Positions 47,688 to 57,397 of a DNA stretch of 64,000 nucleotides are shown here, one piece after another. Location of the stretch: the NCBI GenBank assembly GCA_902141825.1, contig CABFPG010000001.1:890207-954206 (forward strand). The letters are read 5' to 3'. Made by a program: the position numbers and the translations under genes. Source of the DNA: Thalassocella blandensis. Its GTDB lineage: Bacteria > Pseudomonadota > Gammaproteobacteria > Pseudomonadales > Cellvibrionaceae. The notes below the pieces were generated by a model, which searched no databases, was not told the origin of the DNA, and saw nothing but the letters and a program-made list of their open reading frames with translations. Every line of letters starts with the position of its first letter. Within the stretch, counting starts at the first letter, position 1.

Positions 47688-48797
47688 TTACCTGGCAAGC
47701 TGCAAGAGCAGTTCTATAAAAGCAGCGACAGAAGCAATAGGAGCAGATTCCTGCATCGTATGGTAGCCGGAAGACGGGATTTGCAGGGTCGTGCCATCCA
47801 CCAGGCCATTGGAGGCGTGAATAATCCGCCCCAGTTCAGTCGCCCCAAGGGATTGAGGCTCTCCCCCTTGCGCAACTATTTCCCGGTTTCGCTCTTCCAC
47901 GTAGCGATCTTTGAACAAACTACGATAGCCAGACTGCTGACAGAGCGATTCCAACTGATTGGTAAGCGCACGATTAAACGAAGCATTCGCGTCCTTATTA
48001 CGCAAAACCAAATGCTGCGCCTTAGCCGCAGCAAAGTCTGGAAATGGGCTGGTATCCACCACAATCAAATGGTTGGTGGAACCACCAAAGCGACGAAACC
48101 ATTCGAGTAAATAGCGCCAGCTTTTCCCCGCTTCTTCTTGTGCGGTAAAAAATGCGGTTCCTTCAAAGCCTAATTCGAAGAGATGCACCAGAACAGCGGC
48201 CGTCAACACATTATCAAGCTGCCCAACCAGCGCTTCATTTTTCACTACCAGTTTATCGGTAAACGCCACCGGAGTTCCCGCTACCAGATGTTCCAGTCCC
48301 ATCACTTCAAAAATGAGGTTATTTCGAAACTCACAAATGTGAGCCTTACTGATTTTCCCTCGTCCCCGGTAAGCGCCGGACCAGGGCTCGTAGGCATATA
48401 CTTCTTCAGCATCAAAGCGATCTACAATTTTATTCATGAGTTGCTCACTGACGGAATTGCCGAGCAAATCAGAACGAGCCCCCGAAACAAATGCAGCATA
48501 TTGGAACTCATTTGGGCCAGTACAGATTAACCCGTGCCGATCAATGTGAGCAGAAAGCATCAGAGAATTCGGTTCTTTACCCTGCGCCACCAGCACCCCT
48601 TCATACCAGGTAACCTGAGCTCCACGCTCTTCCAGTTCACGCTGCAGTACACGATAAAATGAATGCTCAGCACCCACTACACTCGGGCTCCGGATCAGCA
48701 AACTAAGCAGTTCTAAAAACTCATGACTCAAGGCAGCAGCTCCGGCATCACCGGATCGCACATTTGTGTTTGTTTGCTTGACGTTCACTTGGTTCAT
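47688..48797 (-). CDS. M42/M20-like zinc aminopeptidase
   Basis: The 369-residue cytoplasmic metallopeptidase keeps the metal-binding set of the M28/M42-like clan: SAHIDRHG with His84 and Asp86, GQLDNVLTA with Asp195 (bridging), AQEEAGKS with catalytic Glu221 and Glu222, VVDTSP with Asp248, and GYHTMQE with His346. M42 members are broad aminopeptidases, sometimes annotated as endoglucanase-like. Substrate cannot be inferred. The start ATG 48797 has no good ribosome binding site, and no operon partner is obvious. Confidence 0.82.
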   Translation of the reverse strand: MNQVNVKQTNTNVRSGDAGAAALSHEFLELLSLLIRSPSVVGAEHSFYRVLQRELEERGAQVTWYEGVLVAQGKEPNSLMLSAHIDRHGLICTGPNEFQYAAFVSGARSDLLGNSVSEQLMNKIVDRFDAEEVYAYEPWSGAYRGRGKISKAHICEFRNNLIFEVMGLEHLVAGTPVAFTDKLVVKNEALVGQLDNVLTAAVLVHLFELGFEGTAFFTAQEEAGKSWRYLLEWFRRFGGSTNHLIVVDTSPFPDFAAAKAQHLVLRNKDANASFNRALTNQLESLCQQSGYRSLFKDRYVEERNREIVAQGGEPQSLGATELGRIIHASNGLVDGTTLQIPSSGYHTMQESAPIASVAAFIELLLQLAR

Positions 48798-49049
48798 GAT
48801 TTACAAATTCACCTGAAAAAGTCTTGGATACTGTAGGAATAGGCATACGCTGGGTTTACAGAAATGGATTGCAGTGCAATACACGAAATCATACTGACAT
48901 CCCAGCGCCGGAAGAATCGTTTGATATCATGTATCCCGGTTTTTTACAATACTCTCTATTTATGAATACGCGAGGTTTTTAGAACTCTAAAGTTTAGATG
49001 ACTTGAGAGATTCGCAAAGCCACTACTAAGCGACACACTAGGCCATATT
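48798..49049. other. Divergent promoter region
   Basis: 252 bp between the divergent peptidase and corA genes. No distinct element was recognised. Confidence 0.4.
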
Positions 49050-50015
49050 ATGATTAGAACGCGACTTCTGACCCACGACCAGCAACTTATGTCTGGACAA
49101 GAGGAACTTATTGCCACTTGGAAAGAAAACACAGACGCCAGGCTTTGGCTGGATATCCAGACCAGCGACGAGAATCGCGTGGATGAACTACTTAAAGAAT
49201 TTGGTTTTCACCCTTTGGCCATTCAGGATGCGCTACGCAAACGCCATCCACCGAAATTTGAAATGTTTGATGACCACGTATTCATTCTGTATCGCGGTAT
49301 TTTGGAAGTAAGGGATGTTCTGAGTTTCGAGCATCAGCAAATAGCATTTTTCATTGGCGATAACTTTGTAATCTCACTCCACAGCGGGAACTCCATGGGA
49401 GTTGATGCGATATTAAAAGAACAAGCATTGGAAAAATGGATATTAAATCCGATTCACATTGCCTTAAAAGTAATGCACCGATCCGCAGGGATCTATTTGG
49501 ACTCCATTCTGCAATTCGAAACCCTATTAAGTGAACTGGAAGACAACTTACAGATAGCGGGAAATGACACAATGATGGCTGAGTTGGTTTCTTATCGATC
49601 CAAACTCGTAAAATTACGCCGAATATTCAGCTATCATAAAAGTATTACTGAAAGCCTAAAAAGTCCGGATATACTGGCAGAACATAATATTGAACAACAG
49701 CTGCATGAAATTATAGATTTACACGACCGCTTTGAACGTCTGCATAGTTTAACTCAGATGCATTACGAAATTTGTGGCGATCTATTAGAGGGTTATCTCT
49801 CGATTTCATCTCACCAGCTGAACGCGACCATGCGCGTACTCACAGTCATTACCGCCGTTTTTGTACCTTTAAGTTTTCTGGCAGGGTTGTACGGCATGAA
49901 CTTCGAGTATATTCCAGAACTACATTGGCGCTTTGGCTACTTTACCCTGCTTGGCACAATGGCACTTGTTGCTGGCTGCTTAATGTATTTCTTTCACAGG
50001 AAGCGCTGGATTTAA
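49050..50015 (+). CDS. corA: CorA-type magnesium/divalent cation channel
   Basis: The 321-residue protein has a large cytoplasmic N-terminal domain of helices and strands (HPLAIQDALRKRHPPKFEMFDDHVF, the CorA entry motif) and two C-terminal membrane helices. The selectivity motif YGMN is at 281-284, in LAGLYGMNFEYIPE, followed by the second helix and a basic tail (HRKRWI). CorA pentamers carry Mg2+ (and Co2+, Ni2+) across the inner membrane. A MscS-family gene follows 33 bp downstream on the same strand, so the two are probably co-transcribed. Confidence 0.94.
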   Translation: MIRTRLLTHDQQLMSGQEELIATWKENTDARLWLDIQTSDENRVDELLKEFGFHPLAIQDALRKRHPPKFEMFDDHVFILYRGILEVRDVLSFEHQQIAFFIGDNFVISLHSGNSMGVDAILKEQALEKWILNPIHIALKVMHRSAGIYLDSILQFETLLSELEDNLQIAGNDTMMAELVSYRSKLVKLRRIFSYHKSITESLKSPDILAEHNIEQQLHEIIDLHDRFERLHSLTQMHYEICGDLLEGYLSISSHQLNATMRVLTVITAVFVPLSFLAGLYGMNFEYIPELHWRFGYFTLLGTMALVAGCLMYFFHRKRWI

Positions 50016-50048
50016 GTAAGCTCCCATTAACCCCCAAAAGGCGAAGAC

Positions 50049-50927
50049 ATGTTAAAAGAATGGTGGAACAAAGAAATATTCTGGCTTGGAGAGTATACCC
50101 TTACTCTTAGTCAGCTAGTTACAGCCCTCGTTGTTTTTATCGCAACTTTTATCGTGTCGTCGTTTATACGACGCGCGCTTTCTTCTGTAGCAAGTAAACG
50201 CACCCATATCCACCCCGCGCAGATCTATGTCATTACCCGCATTCTGCACTACATAATTCTGGCGACGGGAATATTAATTGCCGTATCACTTCTGGGTGTG
50301 AACGTAGGCAAACTCACGCTTGTAGCAAGTGCGCTGGGTATTGGTATTGGCCTTGGTCTACAGGGCATCGTCAACAATTTCGTTTCCGGCTTAATTTTAC
50401 TGCTGGAAAAAAGTGTTAAAGTGGGAGACTTTATCGAACTCAATTCTGGTATCGCGGGCGAAGTACTTGCCATTCATATGCGAGCCACCCTGGTGAGAAC
50501 CAACGACAATGTGGATATTCTCATTCCAAACTCACAGCTAATCGGTGACTCGGTCACCAATTGGACGCATGAAGATAATATTCGTCGATTCCGCATCCCC
50601 TTCGGAGTAGCTTACGGCAGCGATAAAAATCTGGTAAAGCAAGCCGTATTGGAAGCCACCCACAACGTTCCACACACTTTAGTCAGCGATGTATACAAAC
50701 CCAATGTATTTATGACAGGCTTTGGTGACAGCAGTCTCGATTTTGTTTTAGCCGTGTGGGTAAATGCGGATCAGGTAAAAAGACCTGCCGGATTGTTCTC
50801 TGACTATCTGTGGGCGATTGACGATGCATTTCGCAAATACAAAATTGAAATTCCTTTTCCTCAGCGCGATTTGCATGTTCGTTCCAGTCACGTCACTTAC
50901 CGGCTTGAAGACAAACGGGAAAGCTAA
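50049..50927 (+). CDS. MscS-family mechanosensitive channel
   Basis: The 292-residue inner-membrane protein has about three to four N-terminal helices (LVTALVVFIATFIVSSFI, ILHYIILATGILIAVSLLGV). The MscS core is at about 90-220: pore helix region LVASALGIGIGLGLQGIVNNFVSG, beta domain VGDFIELNSGIAGEVLAI and LIPNSQLIGDSVTNWT, then the C-terminal domain. Channels of this type open under membrane tension to release solutes. It follows corA by 33 bp. The stop codon lies inside the perfect palindrome at 50916-50941. Confidence 0.9.
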   Translation: MLKEWWNKEIFWLGEYTLTLSQLVTALVVFIATFIVSSFIRRALSSVASKRTHIHPAQIYVITRILHYIILATGILIAVSLLGVNVGKLTLVASALGIGIGLGLQGIVNNFVSGLILLLEKSVKVGDFIELNSGIAGEVLAIHMRATLVRTNDNVDILIPNSQLIGDSVTNWTHEDNIRRFRIPFGVAYGSDKNLVKQAVLEATHNVPHTLVSDVYKPNVFMTGFGDSSLDFVLAVWVNADQVKRPAGLFSDYLWAIDDAFRKYKIEIPFPQRDLHVRSSHVTYRLEDKRES

Positions 50928-50941
50928 ATTTAGCTTTCCCG
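50916..50941 (+). terminator. Perfect 26-bp palindrome at the end of the MscS gene
   Basis: The 13-bp arms CGGGAAAGCTAAA / TTTAGCTTTCCCG have no spacer and include the stop codon TAA (50925-50927). The following CTTTACACTT is a weak T-run. Likely a terminator or mRNA end for the corA-mscS unit, and possibly for the convergent gene on the other strand. Confidence 0.55.
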
Positions 50942-50962
50942 CTTTACACTTACTGCTGTAGC

Positions 50963-51550
50963 TTAAGGTGATTTAATTGATTCCGGAGCAGCATTCTCCA
51001 CAAGGCTTTTATCTGGACTCTGCTCTGCTGGACTTTTTTCTGTGACGGCTTTGTGGCTGTTTGATTTATTTCTTTGTATTACCACCGCCTTTTGAAACAC
51101 TAACGCATTCGGAAATGTTATAAGGTCATTTTCTGACTTTAAAATCACATGAAATAAAGAGATTTCATGAATCCGCCCCTCAACAGTGTTCTCGCCATCA
51201 AGAATCTTCACCCAGTCACCAACTCGGTAAGGAAAGAAGAAAAATACTAATATACTGGCTGTCAGATTACTGAGAATTGACCACTGCGCAAAGAGTGCAA
51301 CCCCTAGAACGGCAATCACAGAGGATAAGAAAAAGCCAAACTGCTTGTACCCGACGCCGGCAACACCACCAGCCACCATAATCGCCAATACCGCCAAGGA
51401 AAAGTTCAGCACAGAAACGACATAGTGAATACGGCTGCGACTTATTTTGCGTTCTTTTCCTATACGATGAATAAGCCGCTTGAGAGTGTTCTTGGCAATC
51501 AGGTACGCAAGAAGTATCCCCAATAAAATAAACCAAATTTCAACTGTCAT
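50963..51550 (-). CDS. Short MscS-domain membrane protein
   Basis: The 195-residue protein has an N-terminal membrane helix (WFILLGILLAYLIAKNTLKR), two further helices (VSVLNFSLAVLAIMVAG, FFLSSVIAVLGVALFAQW) and a short MscS-like beta domain (SNLTASILVFFFFPYRVGDWVKILDG, HEISLFHVILKSENDLITFPN). The C-terminal third of typical MscS proteins is missing, replaced by a charged tail (EKSPAEQSPDKSLVENAAPE). It is convergent with the full-length MscS gene. It may be a regulatory or partial channel; I see no frameshift. Confidence 0.8.
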   Translation of the reverse strand: MTVEIWFILLGILLAYLIAKNTLKRLIHRIGKERKISRSRIHYVVSVLNFSLAVLAIMVAGGVAGVGYKQFGFFLSSVIAVLGVALFAQWSILSNLTASILVFFFFPYRVGDWVKILDGENTVEGRIHEISLFHVILKSENDLITFPNALVFQKAVVIQRNKSNSHKAVTEKSPAEQSPDKSLVENAAPESIKSP

Positions 51551-51631
51551 GCTTACTTACCCATTTACCTTTTGAATTTTGCATAACCCGGCCTTTCTGC
51601 ACGCGTTTGTACCAGAATTAAAGCAACTTAA

Positions 51632-52651
51632 TCACCCCAGTGTGTATTCATCATCGGGCAATAATACATCATGCAATTGCTCCATATGTTCCGTCACTTC
51701 ACCAGGCTCTTTATAAAACGCTATATGATACATGGCCTCACCTTCTTGCACGAGGGGTATGTTTTGCTTTCCAATGATAATGCCGGAACGGCTTGCTACA
51801 ACGCGCTCCAATACTTGCCCGGTTGGATCGCCAATTTCCGCTAACACCTCATTTTTCTTAATAATATCCCCGAGCTTTTTTAGGTCTCTCACAATGCCAC
51901 TACAAGGCGCGCGCAACCAGGCACTCTGATCTGTAACACAGGGGTCTAATGGTACTTTCTGTTTTCGTTTTTTTACCATATCCAGGTAAGCCAAAACATT
52001 AAGCACACCACTTACCCCGGCGCGAATTGAAAATTCGTCAAAGCGCAGGGCTTCACCCGCTTCATACAATAAAGTTTTTGCACCAAACTCCGTGGCTGCC
52101 TGACGCAACGAACCGTCCCGCGTATTGGAATGTAATAGCGCAGCTACACCGAAAGCTTTGGCCATTTCCAGAGTTTCCGGGTCTGCCAGATCCGCTCGAA
52201 TTTGCGGTAGATTACTGCGATGAATAGCGCCGGTGTGAAGGTCTATACCGTAATGACACTTTGAAATAACTTCCTGCATCAACAAGTGAGCTACGCGCCC
52301 CGCCAACGAGCTCTTTGCAGACCCTGGGAAAGAACGATTCAGGTCCCGTCTATCAGGTAAGTATCGGCTCTGGTTTAAAACGCCGTAGACGTTCACAATG
52401 GGAACCGCTATTAGACTCCCTTTTTGCAATTTAAGCTTGCGATTAATTAGACGTCTAACGATTTCGATCCCATTTAACTCGTCTCCATGAATTGCCGCAG
52501 TCACAAACACGTTAGGTCCATCAACTCGGGAACGTACAACATATACTGGAATATGAATTTCAGTATCGGTATACAAGCGAGCCACGGGGATTTCCAATTG
52601 CGCCGTTTTCCCGGGTGCAATCATATTGCCAGCAATTTCTAACGACTCCAT
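51632..52651 (-). CDS. Succinylglutamate desuccinylase/aspartoacylase-family zinc hydrolase
   Basis: The 339-residue cytoplasmic enzyme has the zinc site of the AstE/AspA family: AIHGDELNGIEIV (His and Glu ligands) and GIDLHTGAIHRSNLPQIRAD (third His). The catalytic Glu is in LLYEAGEALRFDE. The C-terminal third folds like the biotin-lipoyl-type barrel common in this subgroup (LRAPCSGIVRDLKKLGD, VVASRSGIIIGKQ). Such enzymes split N-acylated amino acids or related amides; the exact substrate is unknown and an arginine succinyltransferase operon is not near. It lies between the MscS-like and hybrid-kinase genes on the same strand. Confidence 0.85.
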   Translation of the reverse strand: MESLEIAGNMIAPGKTAQLEIPVARLYTDTEIHIPVYVVRSRVDGPNVFVTAAIHGDELNGIEIVRRLINRKLKLQKGSLIAVPIVNVYGVLNQSRYLPDRRDLNRSFPGSAKSSLAGRVAHLLMQEVISKCHYGIDLHTGAIHRSNLPQIRADLADPETLEMAKAFGVAALLHSNTRDGSLRQAATEFGAKTLLYEAGEALRFDEFSIRAGVSGVLNVLAYLDMVKKRKQKVPLDPCVTDQSAWLRAPCSGIVRDLKKLGDIIKKNEVLAEIGDPTGQVLERVVASRSGIIIGKQNIPLVQEGEAMYHIAFYKEPGEVTEHMEQLHDVLLPDDEYTLG

Positions 52652-52852
52652 AACGCCTCACAAAAATATTTGATGTAATTTAACGGCCAACGCAGAAAAG
52701 CGAATTCGTTGGAAAAGAGAAACACCTTAAGATGCGAAAATTGCGAATAATTTTACCAGCCCGACAGACTGAACGCTTTCGTTTTTTATAAAAAAATATG
52801 AATAACAATTATAAGCCAGAGACGGAAAAGTTAAAGTGATATAACCCTGAGT

Positions 52853-55800
52853 TTAGGTATGAGTTCGACTCAAATTCATCCACTGCTGCGCGCCCCGACA
52901 AAACCCTTCAAAATCGAGATACAGTGCAGCGAAATCGCTCTGTGCCTGGGTCAGGTCATTGCGTTTTATTTTTTCCTCCAGCAATTGAATATTTGCCGCC
53001 AGCTTTTCTCCACCAAAATTGGCCACCACGCCTTTAAAGCTATGCAGCACGCGCAGGGCTTCATCGATATCACCCTCCAGCAGCCCGGCTTTTGCTTTGT
53101 TCAACTCGCCGCTCCCGCTTGCGATAATATTTTCGATCGATTGCGCCAGGCGCTCAACCCTTTCAGGCCGACCTCGCGAGATACTCTCCATTCTCGCGCA
53201 GCTAAACTCTTTCTTTTCAGGCTCCTGCAAACGGGGTGTCGATTTAGAAACCTCCTGCGTCGTGACATTGTGAACAAACTCATCTTGCGGCTCATCGCAC
53301 AGAAGATGATGCATCGTTCGTGACAACTCATTAAAGTCAATTGGTTTTGCCACAAAGCCATTCATACCAACATCCAGATAAGACTGAATTTCCGAGTGCA
53401 ACACACCTGCCGTTAAAGCAATGATCGGAATTTGCAATTGCAACTCTCGCCTTATCAGAGTTGTTGCTGATACGCCATCCATCACGGGCATTTGAATATC
53501 CATTAAAATAACATCAAAATGCGCCTTATCGTTTTCCAGCATCGCAATAGCTTCTGCACCGTTATTTGCGATGACATAGTGCATATTCAAATCTTCCAAT
53601 AGTCCACCAGCAACGGCTTGGTTTAGCTCGTTGTCTTCAACAAGTAAGACATGTTTACCCTGCAAATGGCGATTTGTTTCTATATCACTATTTACCCCAC
53701 CCTCATCCCACTCCTTTTCTACAACCTGAGACAAATTGATTGCCTGCTTTAACGATTGCGCGGTTACCGGCTTGGAGATACTGGTAACTCTCAACTCCTG
53801 CTGTAAGGTGGCCGACAAGGAAATCGTCTGCTGTTGATTGTCCATTACCGAAACCAAACTGCACTCATGAGCAAGACCGAGCATTTGCAGCTGTTCGATA
53901 TGCTGTTTGAAATTTTCATCCGCCGAGACGGAAAAAACAATGAGGTCAAGGTTTTGCAGAATATCGGGGTCATACAAGTCTAACCAGGAGGACGTTTTCA
54001 TTACTGGCCATCGCCAACGTGAGAAAATTGCGTCATAGGCTCGCAAAGTCTCCTGATTAGAATCTATAGCGGCAACATTCCAAAGTGGCTCGCTAACCGT
54101 GCTGCCTGGTGCTGCAAAGAGTCCGGAATCGCGATTAAGGGTAGCAGTGAAACTAAACTGCGCCCCGTTGCCTGCTTCACTACTGACGGTAAACTCTCCT
54201 CCCAACATAGCAACGATTTTACTGCTGATCACCAGGCCGAGCCCTGTGCCGCCAAACCTTCGCGTAATGGAAGTATCCGCTTGGGAAAATGCACTGAACA
54301 GTAACTGTTGTTGCGCCTCAGACATTCCGATTCCAGTGTCACTCACTTTAAATAATAACCGGCTGTGGAAAGCATCCTCTTCGAGAAGGTCTATTTCAAT
54401 ATTAACCTCACCCTTTTGCGTAAATTTAATCGCGTTGCTAGCGAGATTAATTAGCACCTGTTGCAAACGCAAGCCATCCCCCAGATAGTGAATCGGCACG
54501 TCGGGGGACAATACAATATTTAAATTTATCTCCTTTTCATTCACGCTGACCGACATAATATTTGCTAGACGGTGAAGAACATCATTTAACGAAAAAGGTT
54601 CTTCCGCCAATGTCATTTTCCCGGCCTCAATTTTTGAAAAATCCAGAATATCATTAATGATACCAAGCAAGGTCTCCCCGGAGGATTTCACCATTGCCAG
54701 ATAGCGTGACTGCTCTACGTCGAGTTGCGTTCGCTGAAGTAACTGCGCAGCCCCCAATACAGCATTTAATGGAGTTCGAATTTCATGACTCATATTCGCC
54801 ACAAACTCACTTTTCGAGCGACTGGCACTTTCCGCCTTTAGTTTCGCATCTTCGAGAGAAGCTTCTACTTGTTTTTGCAGGGATACATCATGCAAAGCCG
54901 CAACCCAGTGTTTTTCGCCCTGCAACTCAATTGGTACGAGATTAATTTCAACCTGCAATTGAGTTCCATCGTCTCGTAAGGCAGACAAGGCTGTTCCACC
55001 TGCCATCATTCGAGACATACTGGTTTTCTGAAAATTTTCCCGATAGTGTTTGTGCTGCTCCCGAAATCCCGCAGGGACAAGCATTTCAATATTGCATCCG
55101 ACCAAGGACTTATTAATATAACCAAACATGCGATTTGCTCGCTGGTTCGCTCGAACAACAACGCCCTGTTGGTTTACGATGAGAAATGCATCCGGCGCAA
55201 GCTCAAAGAAAGTTCTGGCTTCTTTTTCAGTTGATTCAATAAGCTTCGCTTGCGCGGTGAGACTTTGCTGGTTTTTCTCAAAATCCTCTTCCAGTTCATT
55301 CCGTTTTTTATTGGAATACTGATTAATCAAGTGTAGTGAAATGATAACGTAAAAGAGCATAACATCAACGATCAATGCAGCGACAAGAACATAAAGGGGT
55401 TGTTTCACTTCCGCCGCACTTAAAATGGAGCGTTCGCTCGCATGATAAGTCACCTGCCATCGCCGTCCCTGAACAATCAAATTCTCCATCCGTTTTAATT
55501 CAGCTCTTTGAACATCTTTTTCCATTTCTGGATTCGACACAAACAGCAGGTTTTTCTCCGACTCGAACTCATCGTAAATGCGAAAATACAGCGAGCGATC
55601 TTTCGCACCTTGTACGTTATTCATCAAATCTCGAGCTCTAAAGGCTGCGTAAATCCACCCTTGGAAATTTTCATCCCGAGCTTCAGATGTCGTCGGTATA
55701 TTCTTGGTTTTGTACACAGGCAAGTATGTTAAAAAACCTTTTTGTACATCCTCCTCGGTTTCCTGTACCAGGGTAATACTTCCTGAAGTGGCACTTTCAC

Positions 55801-56356
55801 CGCTGTGTTTAGCTCGTGCCATGGCTTCCCGACGTGTAGAGTTTGACCACATATCATAACCATGTGCACGTTGGTTTCGCCAACTAAAAGGCTCCAGATA
55901 TATAATGGCCGAATATACCTCCCTTTCACCGATCGGTTTTATTTCATACTCAGGAAATCCTGCCGCACGAATTTCTGCAACATGAGAGGCTTTTTGCTCA
56001 GCCGTAAGGGGGATGGCATACCCTATCCCTTGAACACCCGGTAAACGTTCGGATAACTGCAAAGATTCAGAAAAAACTCGCCAATCTTCCCTGGACACAT
56101 GGCTGGAAGAATTAAACAATGCCACACCCGAACGCAGTGCAAATTCATACATCGCCATGCGTTCAACTATCGCGGAAGTAATTTCTGCAGAACGAAAGTC
56201 GAAGCGCTCATTGGCTCGGATACGGATTTGTTCTTTCGCAATCCAGTACGCTGCGATGGTCAAGCACAATGAAAGCGCCAGAACGATCCATCCAGATACC
56301 GGATTATGTACAACATGGACAAAGCGTTTTAAATTTCCGATCCAGAAGTGATTCAC
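52853..56356 (-). CDS. CHASE-PAS hybrid histidine kinase with REC and Hpt
   Basis: The 1167-residue membrane kinase has: TM1 about 18-40; periplasmic CHASE domain about 75-275 (PGVQGIGYAIPLTAEQK); TM2 about 322-345; PAS about 385-500; HisKA with His524 in MSHEIRTPLNAV; HATPase (GDGLRLQQVLINLASNAIKFT, GTGLGLVIS); a second region resembling a receiver domain without the acidic site (NVAAIDSNQETLRAYDAIF); an intact REC with Asp953 in VILMDIQMP; and an Hpt with His1105 in LHSFKGVVANFGG. The arrangement allows a His-Asp-His relay; the CHASE domain senses an unknown outside ligand. GTG 56356 with AAAAGG upstream is the start. No response regulator lies beside it. Confidence 0.93.
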   Translation of the reverse strand: MNHFWIGNLKRFVHVVHNPVSGWIVLALSLCLTIAAYWIAKEQIRIRANERFDFRSAEITSAIVERMAMYEFALRSGVALFNSSSHVSREDWRVFSESLQLSERLPGVQGIGYAIPLTAEQKASHVAEIRAAGFPEYEIKPIGEREVYSAIIYLEPFSWRNQRAHGYDMWSNSTRREAMARAKHSGESATSGSITLVQETEEDVQKGFLTYLPVYKTKNIPTTSEARDENFQGWIYAAFRARDLMNNVQGAKDRSLYFRIYDEFESEKNLLFVSNPEMEKDVQRAELKRMENLIVQGRRWQVTYHASERSILSAAEVKQPLYVLVAALIVDVMLFYVIISLHLINQYSNKKRNELEEDFEKNQQSLTAQAKLIESTEKEARTFFELAPDAFLIVNQQGVVVRANQRANRMFGYINKSLVGCNIEMLVPAGFREQHKHYRENFQKTSMSRMMAGGTALSALRDDGTQLQVEINLVPIELQGEKHWVAALHDVSLQKQVEASLEDAKLKAESASRSKSEFVANMSHEIRTPLNAVLGAAQLLQRTQLDVEQSRYLAMVKSSGETLLGIINDILDFSKIEAGKMTLAEEPFSLNDVLHRLANIMSVSVNEKEINLNIVLSPDVPIHYLGDGLRLQQVLINLASNAIKFTQKGEVNIEIDLLEEDAFHSRLLFKVSDTGIGMSEAQQQLLFSAFSQADTSITRRFGGTGLGLVISSKIVAMLGGEFTVSSEAGNGAQFSFTATLNRDSGLFAAPGSTVSEPLWNVAAIDSNQETLRAYDAIFSRWRWPVMKTSSWLDLYDPDILQNLDLIVFSVSADENFKQHIEQLQMLGLAHECSLVSVMDNQQQTISLSATLQQELRVTSISKPVTAQSLKQAINLSQVVEKEWDEGGVNSDIETNRHLQGKHVLLVEDNELNQAVAGGLLEDLNMHYVIANNGAEAIAMLENDKAHFDVILMDIQMPVMDGVSATTLIRRELQLQIPIIALTAGVLHSEIQSYLDVGMNGFVAKPIDFNELSRTMHHLLCDEPQDEFVHNVTTQEVSKSTPRLQEPEKKEFSCARMESISRGRPERVERLAQSIENIIASGSGELNKAKAGLLEGDIDEALRVLHSFKGVVANFGGEKLAANIQLLEEKIKRNDLTQAQSDFAALYLDFEGFCRGAQQWMNLSRTHT

Positions 56357-56662
56357 TGCTACCTTTTCGTCTACGCTGGAATGAACTGGTGAGTATCAGC
56401 ACTTCTATGCTTTTAATGCCGTGCCAATACGCTCTTTATTCTATTAACTTTAGACGAAATTCTTCTTGCTAGCTGATAATTTAATCGCTCAAAAAGTGAG
56501 GAAGGATGGAGTCTAGTTTTCGGACTGAAGCATAATTATGCCCTTAAGCGATAGAGCTTTGTGGCTCAATCACTTAGAGGACGCTTACGAGAGAAACAGG
56601 AACTGATTCTGCAGAGCTTGGCATGTTAAAAATGAACAGATTTCCGCGAAAGACTAAGACAG
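56357..56662. other. Intergenic, nothing distinct seen
   Basis: 306 bp between two minus-strand genes. I see no convincing terminator or gene. Confidence 0.4.
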
Positions 56663-57316
56663 CTATGATTCGAAATCATAGCCCAACATTTGGATATCTC
56701 GTTTAAAATGCTGTGCAACAAGTTCCACGGTATCTTCAGCGTAATAACTTCGATAATCCTTCTCGCGATTCCCCTTACGCTTGTGAGGCAAACTCAACGA
56801 CACCCCGATTTTTTGACACACAGCAGAAAAATCTTCATGAAGGTTTTCATATCGGCCAATAAAATCCACAACGCTATTTCCGTGCAGGTCAATAATATAA
56901 TCAGACTGCAGAGATAGGGATGTATCGATATGATATTGGTACGGTCTCTCCGGGTTAAACTTCCAACGCATGAAGTCATTGAAATCCGAAATGCCGTTCA
57001 TCGCCTCTGGACGCTCCTTTTGGATATGGTGAAAGGAACTGACTTGTAAATCCCAGGGATTCCGTACAAATACGAATTTAAATAAGTTATCAAAAAAAGG
57101 CTCAGGCAACATTTCTTTCGCTGCAATGATATGTGCGTGACGCGGAAACTTCATTCCCAGTGTATGTCCCGTCCACGAACTGACTTTGTGCGCAGGCCAC
57201 ATGAGATAGTATTTTGGATCTTTCCAGCGTAAGGAGTTAAGAGCAGCGCGAACGCTTGTGCCCCCTGTTTTTGCCACATGGACGAACAAAAAATTGTATT
57301 TGTGTGAAAGTAACAT
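56663..57316 (-). CDS. Sulfotransferase-family protein
   Basis: The 217-residue cytoplasmic protein has the two PAPS-contact motifs of carbohydrate sulfotransferases: the 5' phosphosulfate loop VHVAKTGGTSVRAALN near residue 12 and the 3' phosphate motif FVFVRNPWDLQVSSF at about 83-97. The rest fits the Sulfotransfer_2 (heparan / chondroitin type) family. It would transfer sulfate from PAPS to a sugar hydroxyl. It is the last gene of the cluster with asnB and four glycosyltransferases, 81 bp past asnB, which suggests a sulfated surface polysaccharide. Start ATG 57316. Confidence 0.82.
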   Translation of the reverse strand: MLLSHKYNFLFVHVAKTGGTSVRAALNSLRWKDPKYYLMWPAHKVSSWTGHTLGMKFPRHAHIIAAKEMLPEPFFDNLFKFVFVRNPWDLQVSSFHHIQKERPEAMNGISDFNDFMRWKFNPERPYQYHIDTSLSLQSDYIIDLHGNSVVDFIGRYENLHEDFSAVCQKIGVSLSLPHKRKGNREKDYRSYYAEDTVELVAQHFKRDIQMLGYDFES

Positions 57317-57397
57317 ATATGCTTTTCAACCCGTTCTTTTAAGCCAGCTTACTGGTGTAACTTTTCTTTAAATTACGCTTTATTTACCCTTGGTAAG

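Noticed and set aside
47604..48110. 168-codon plus-strand frame
   Set aside because: It lies antisense over the peptidase gene, which has full metal-binding motifs.
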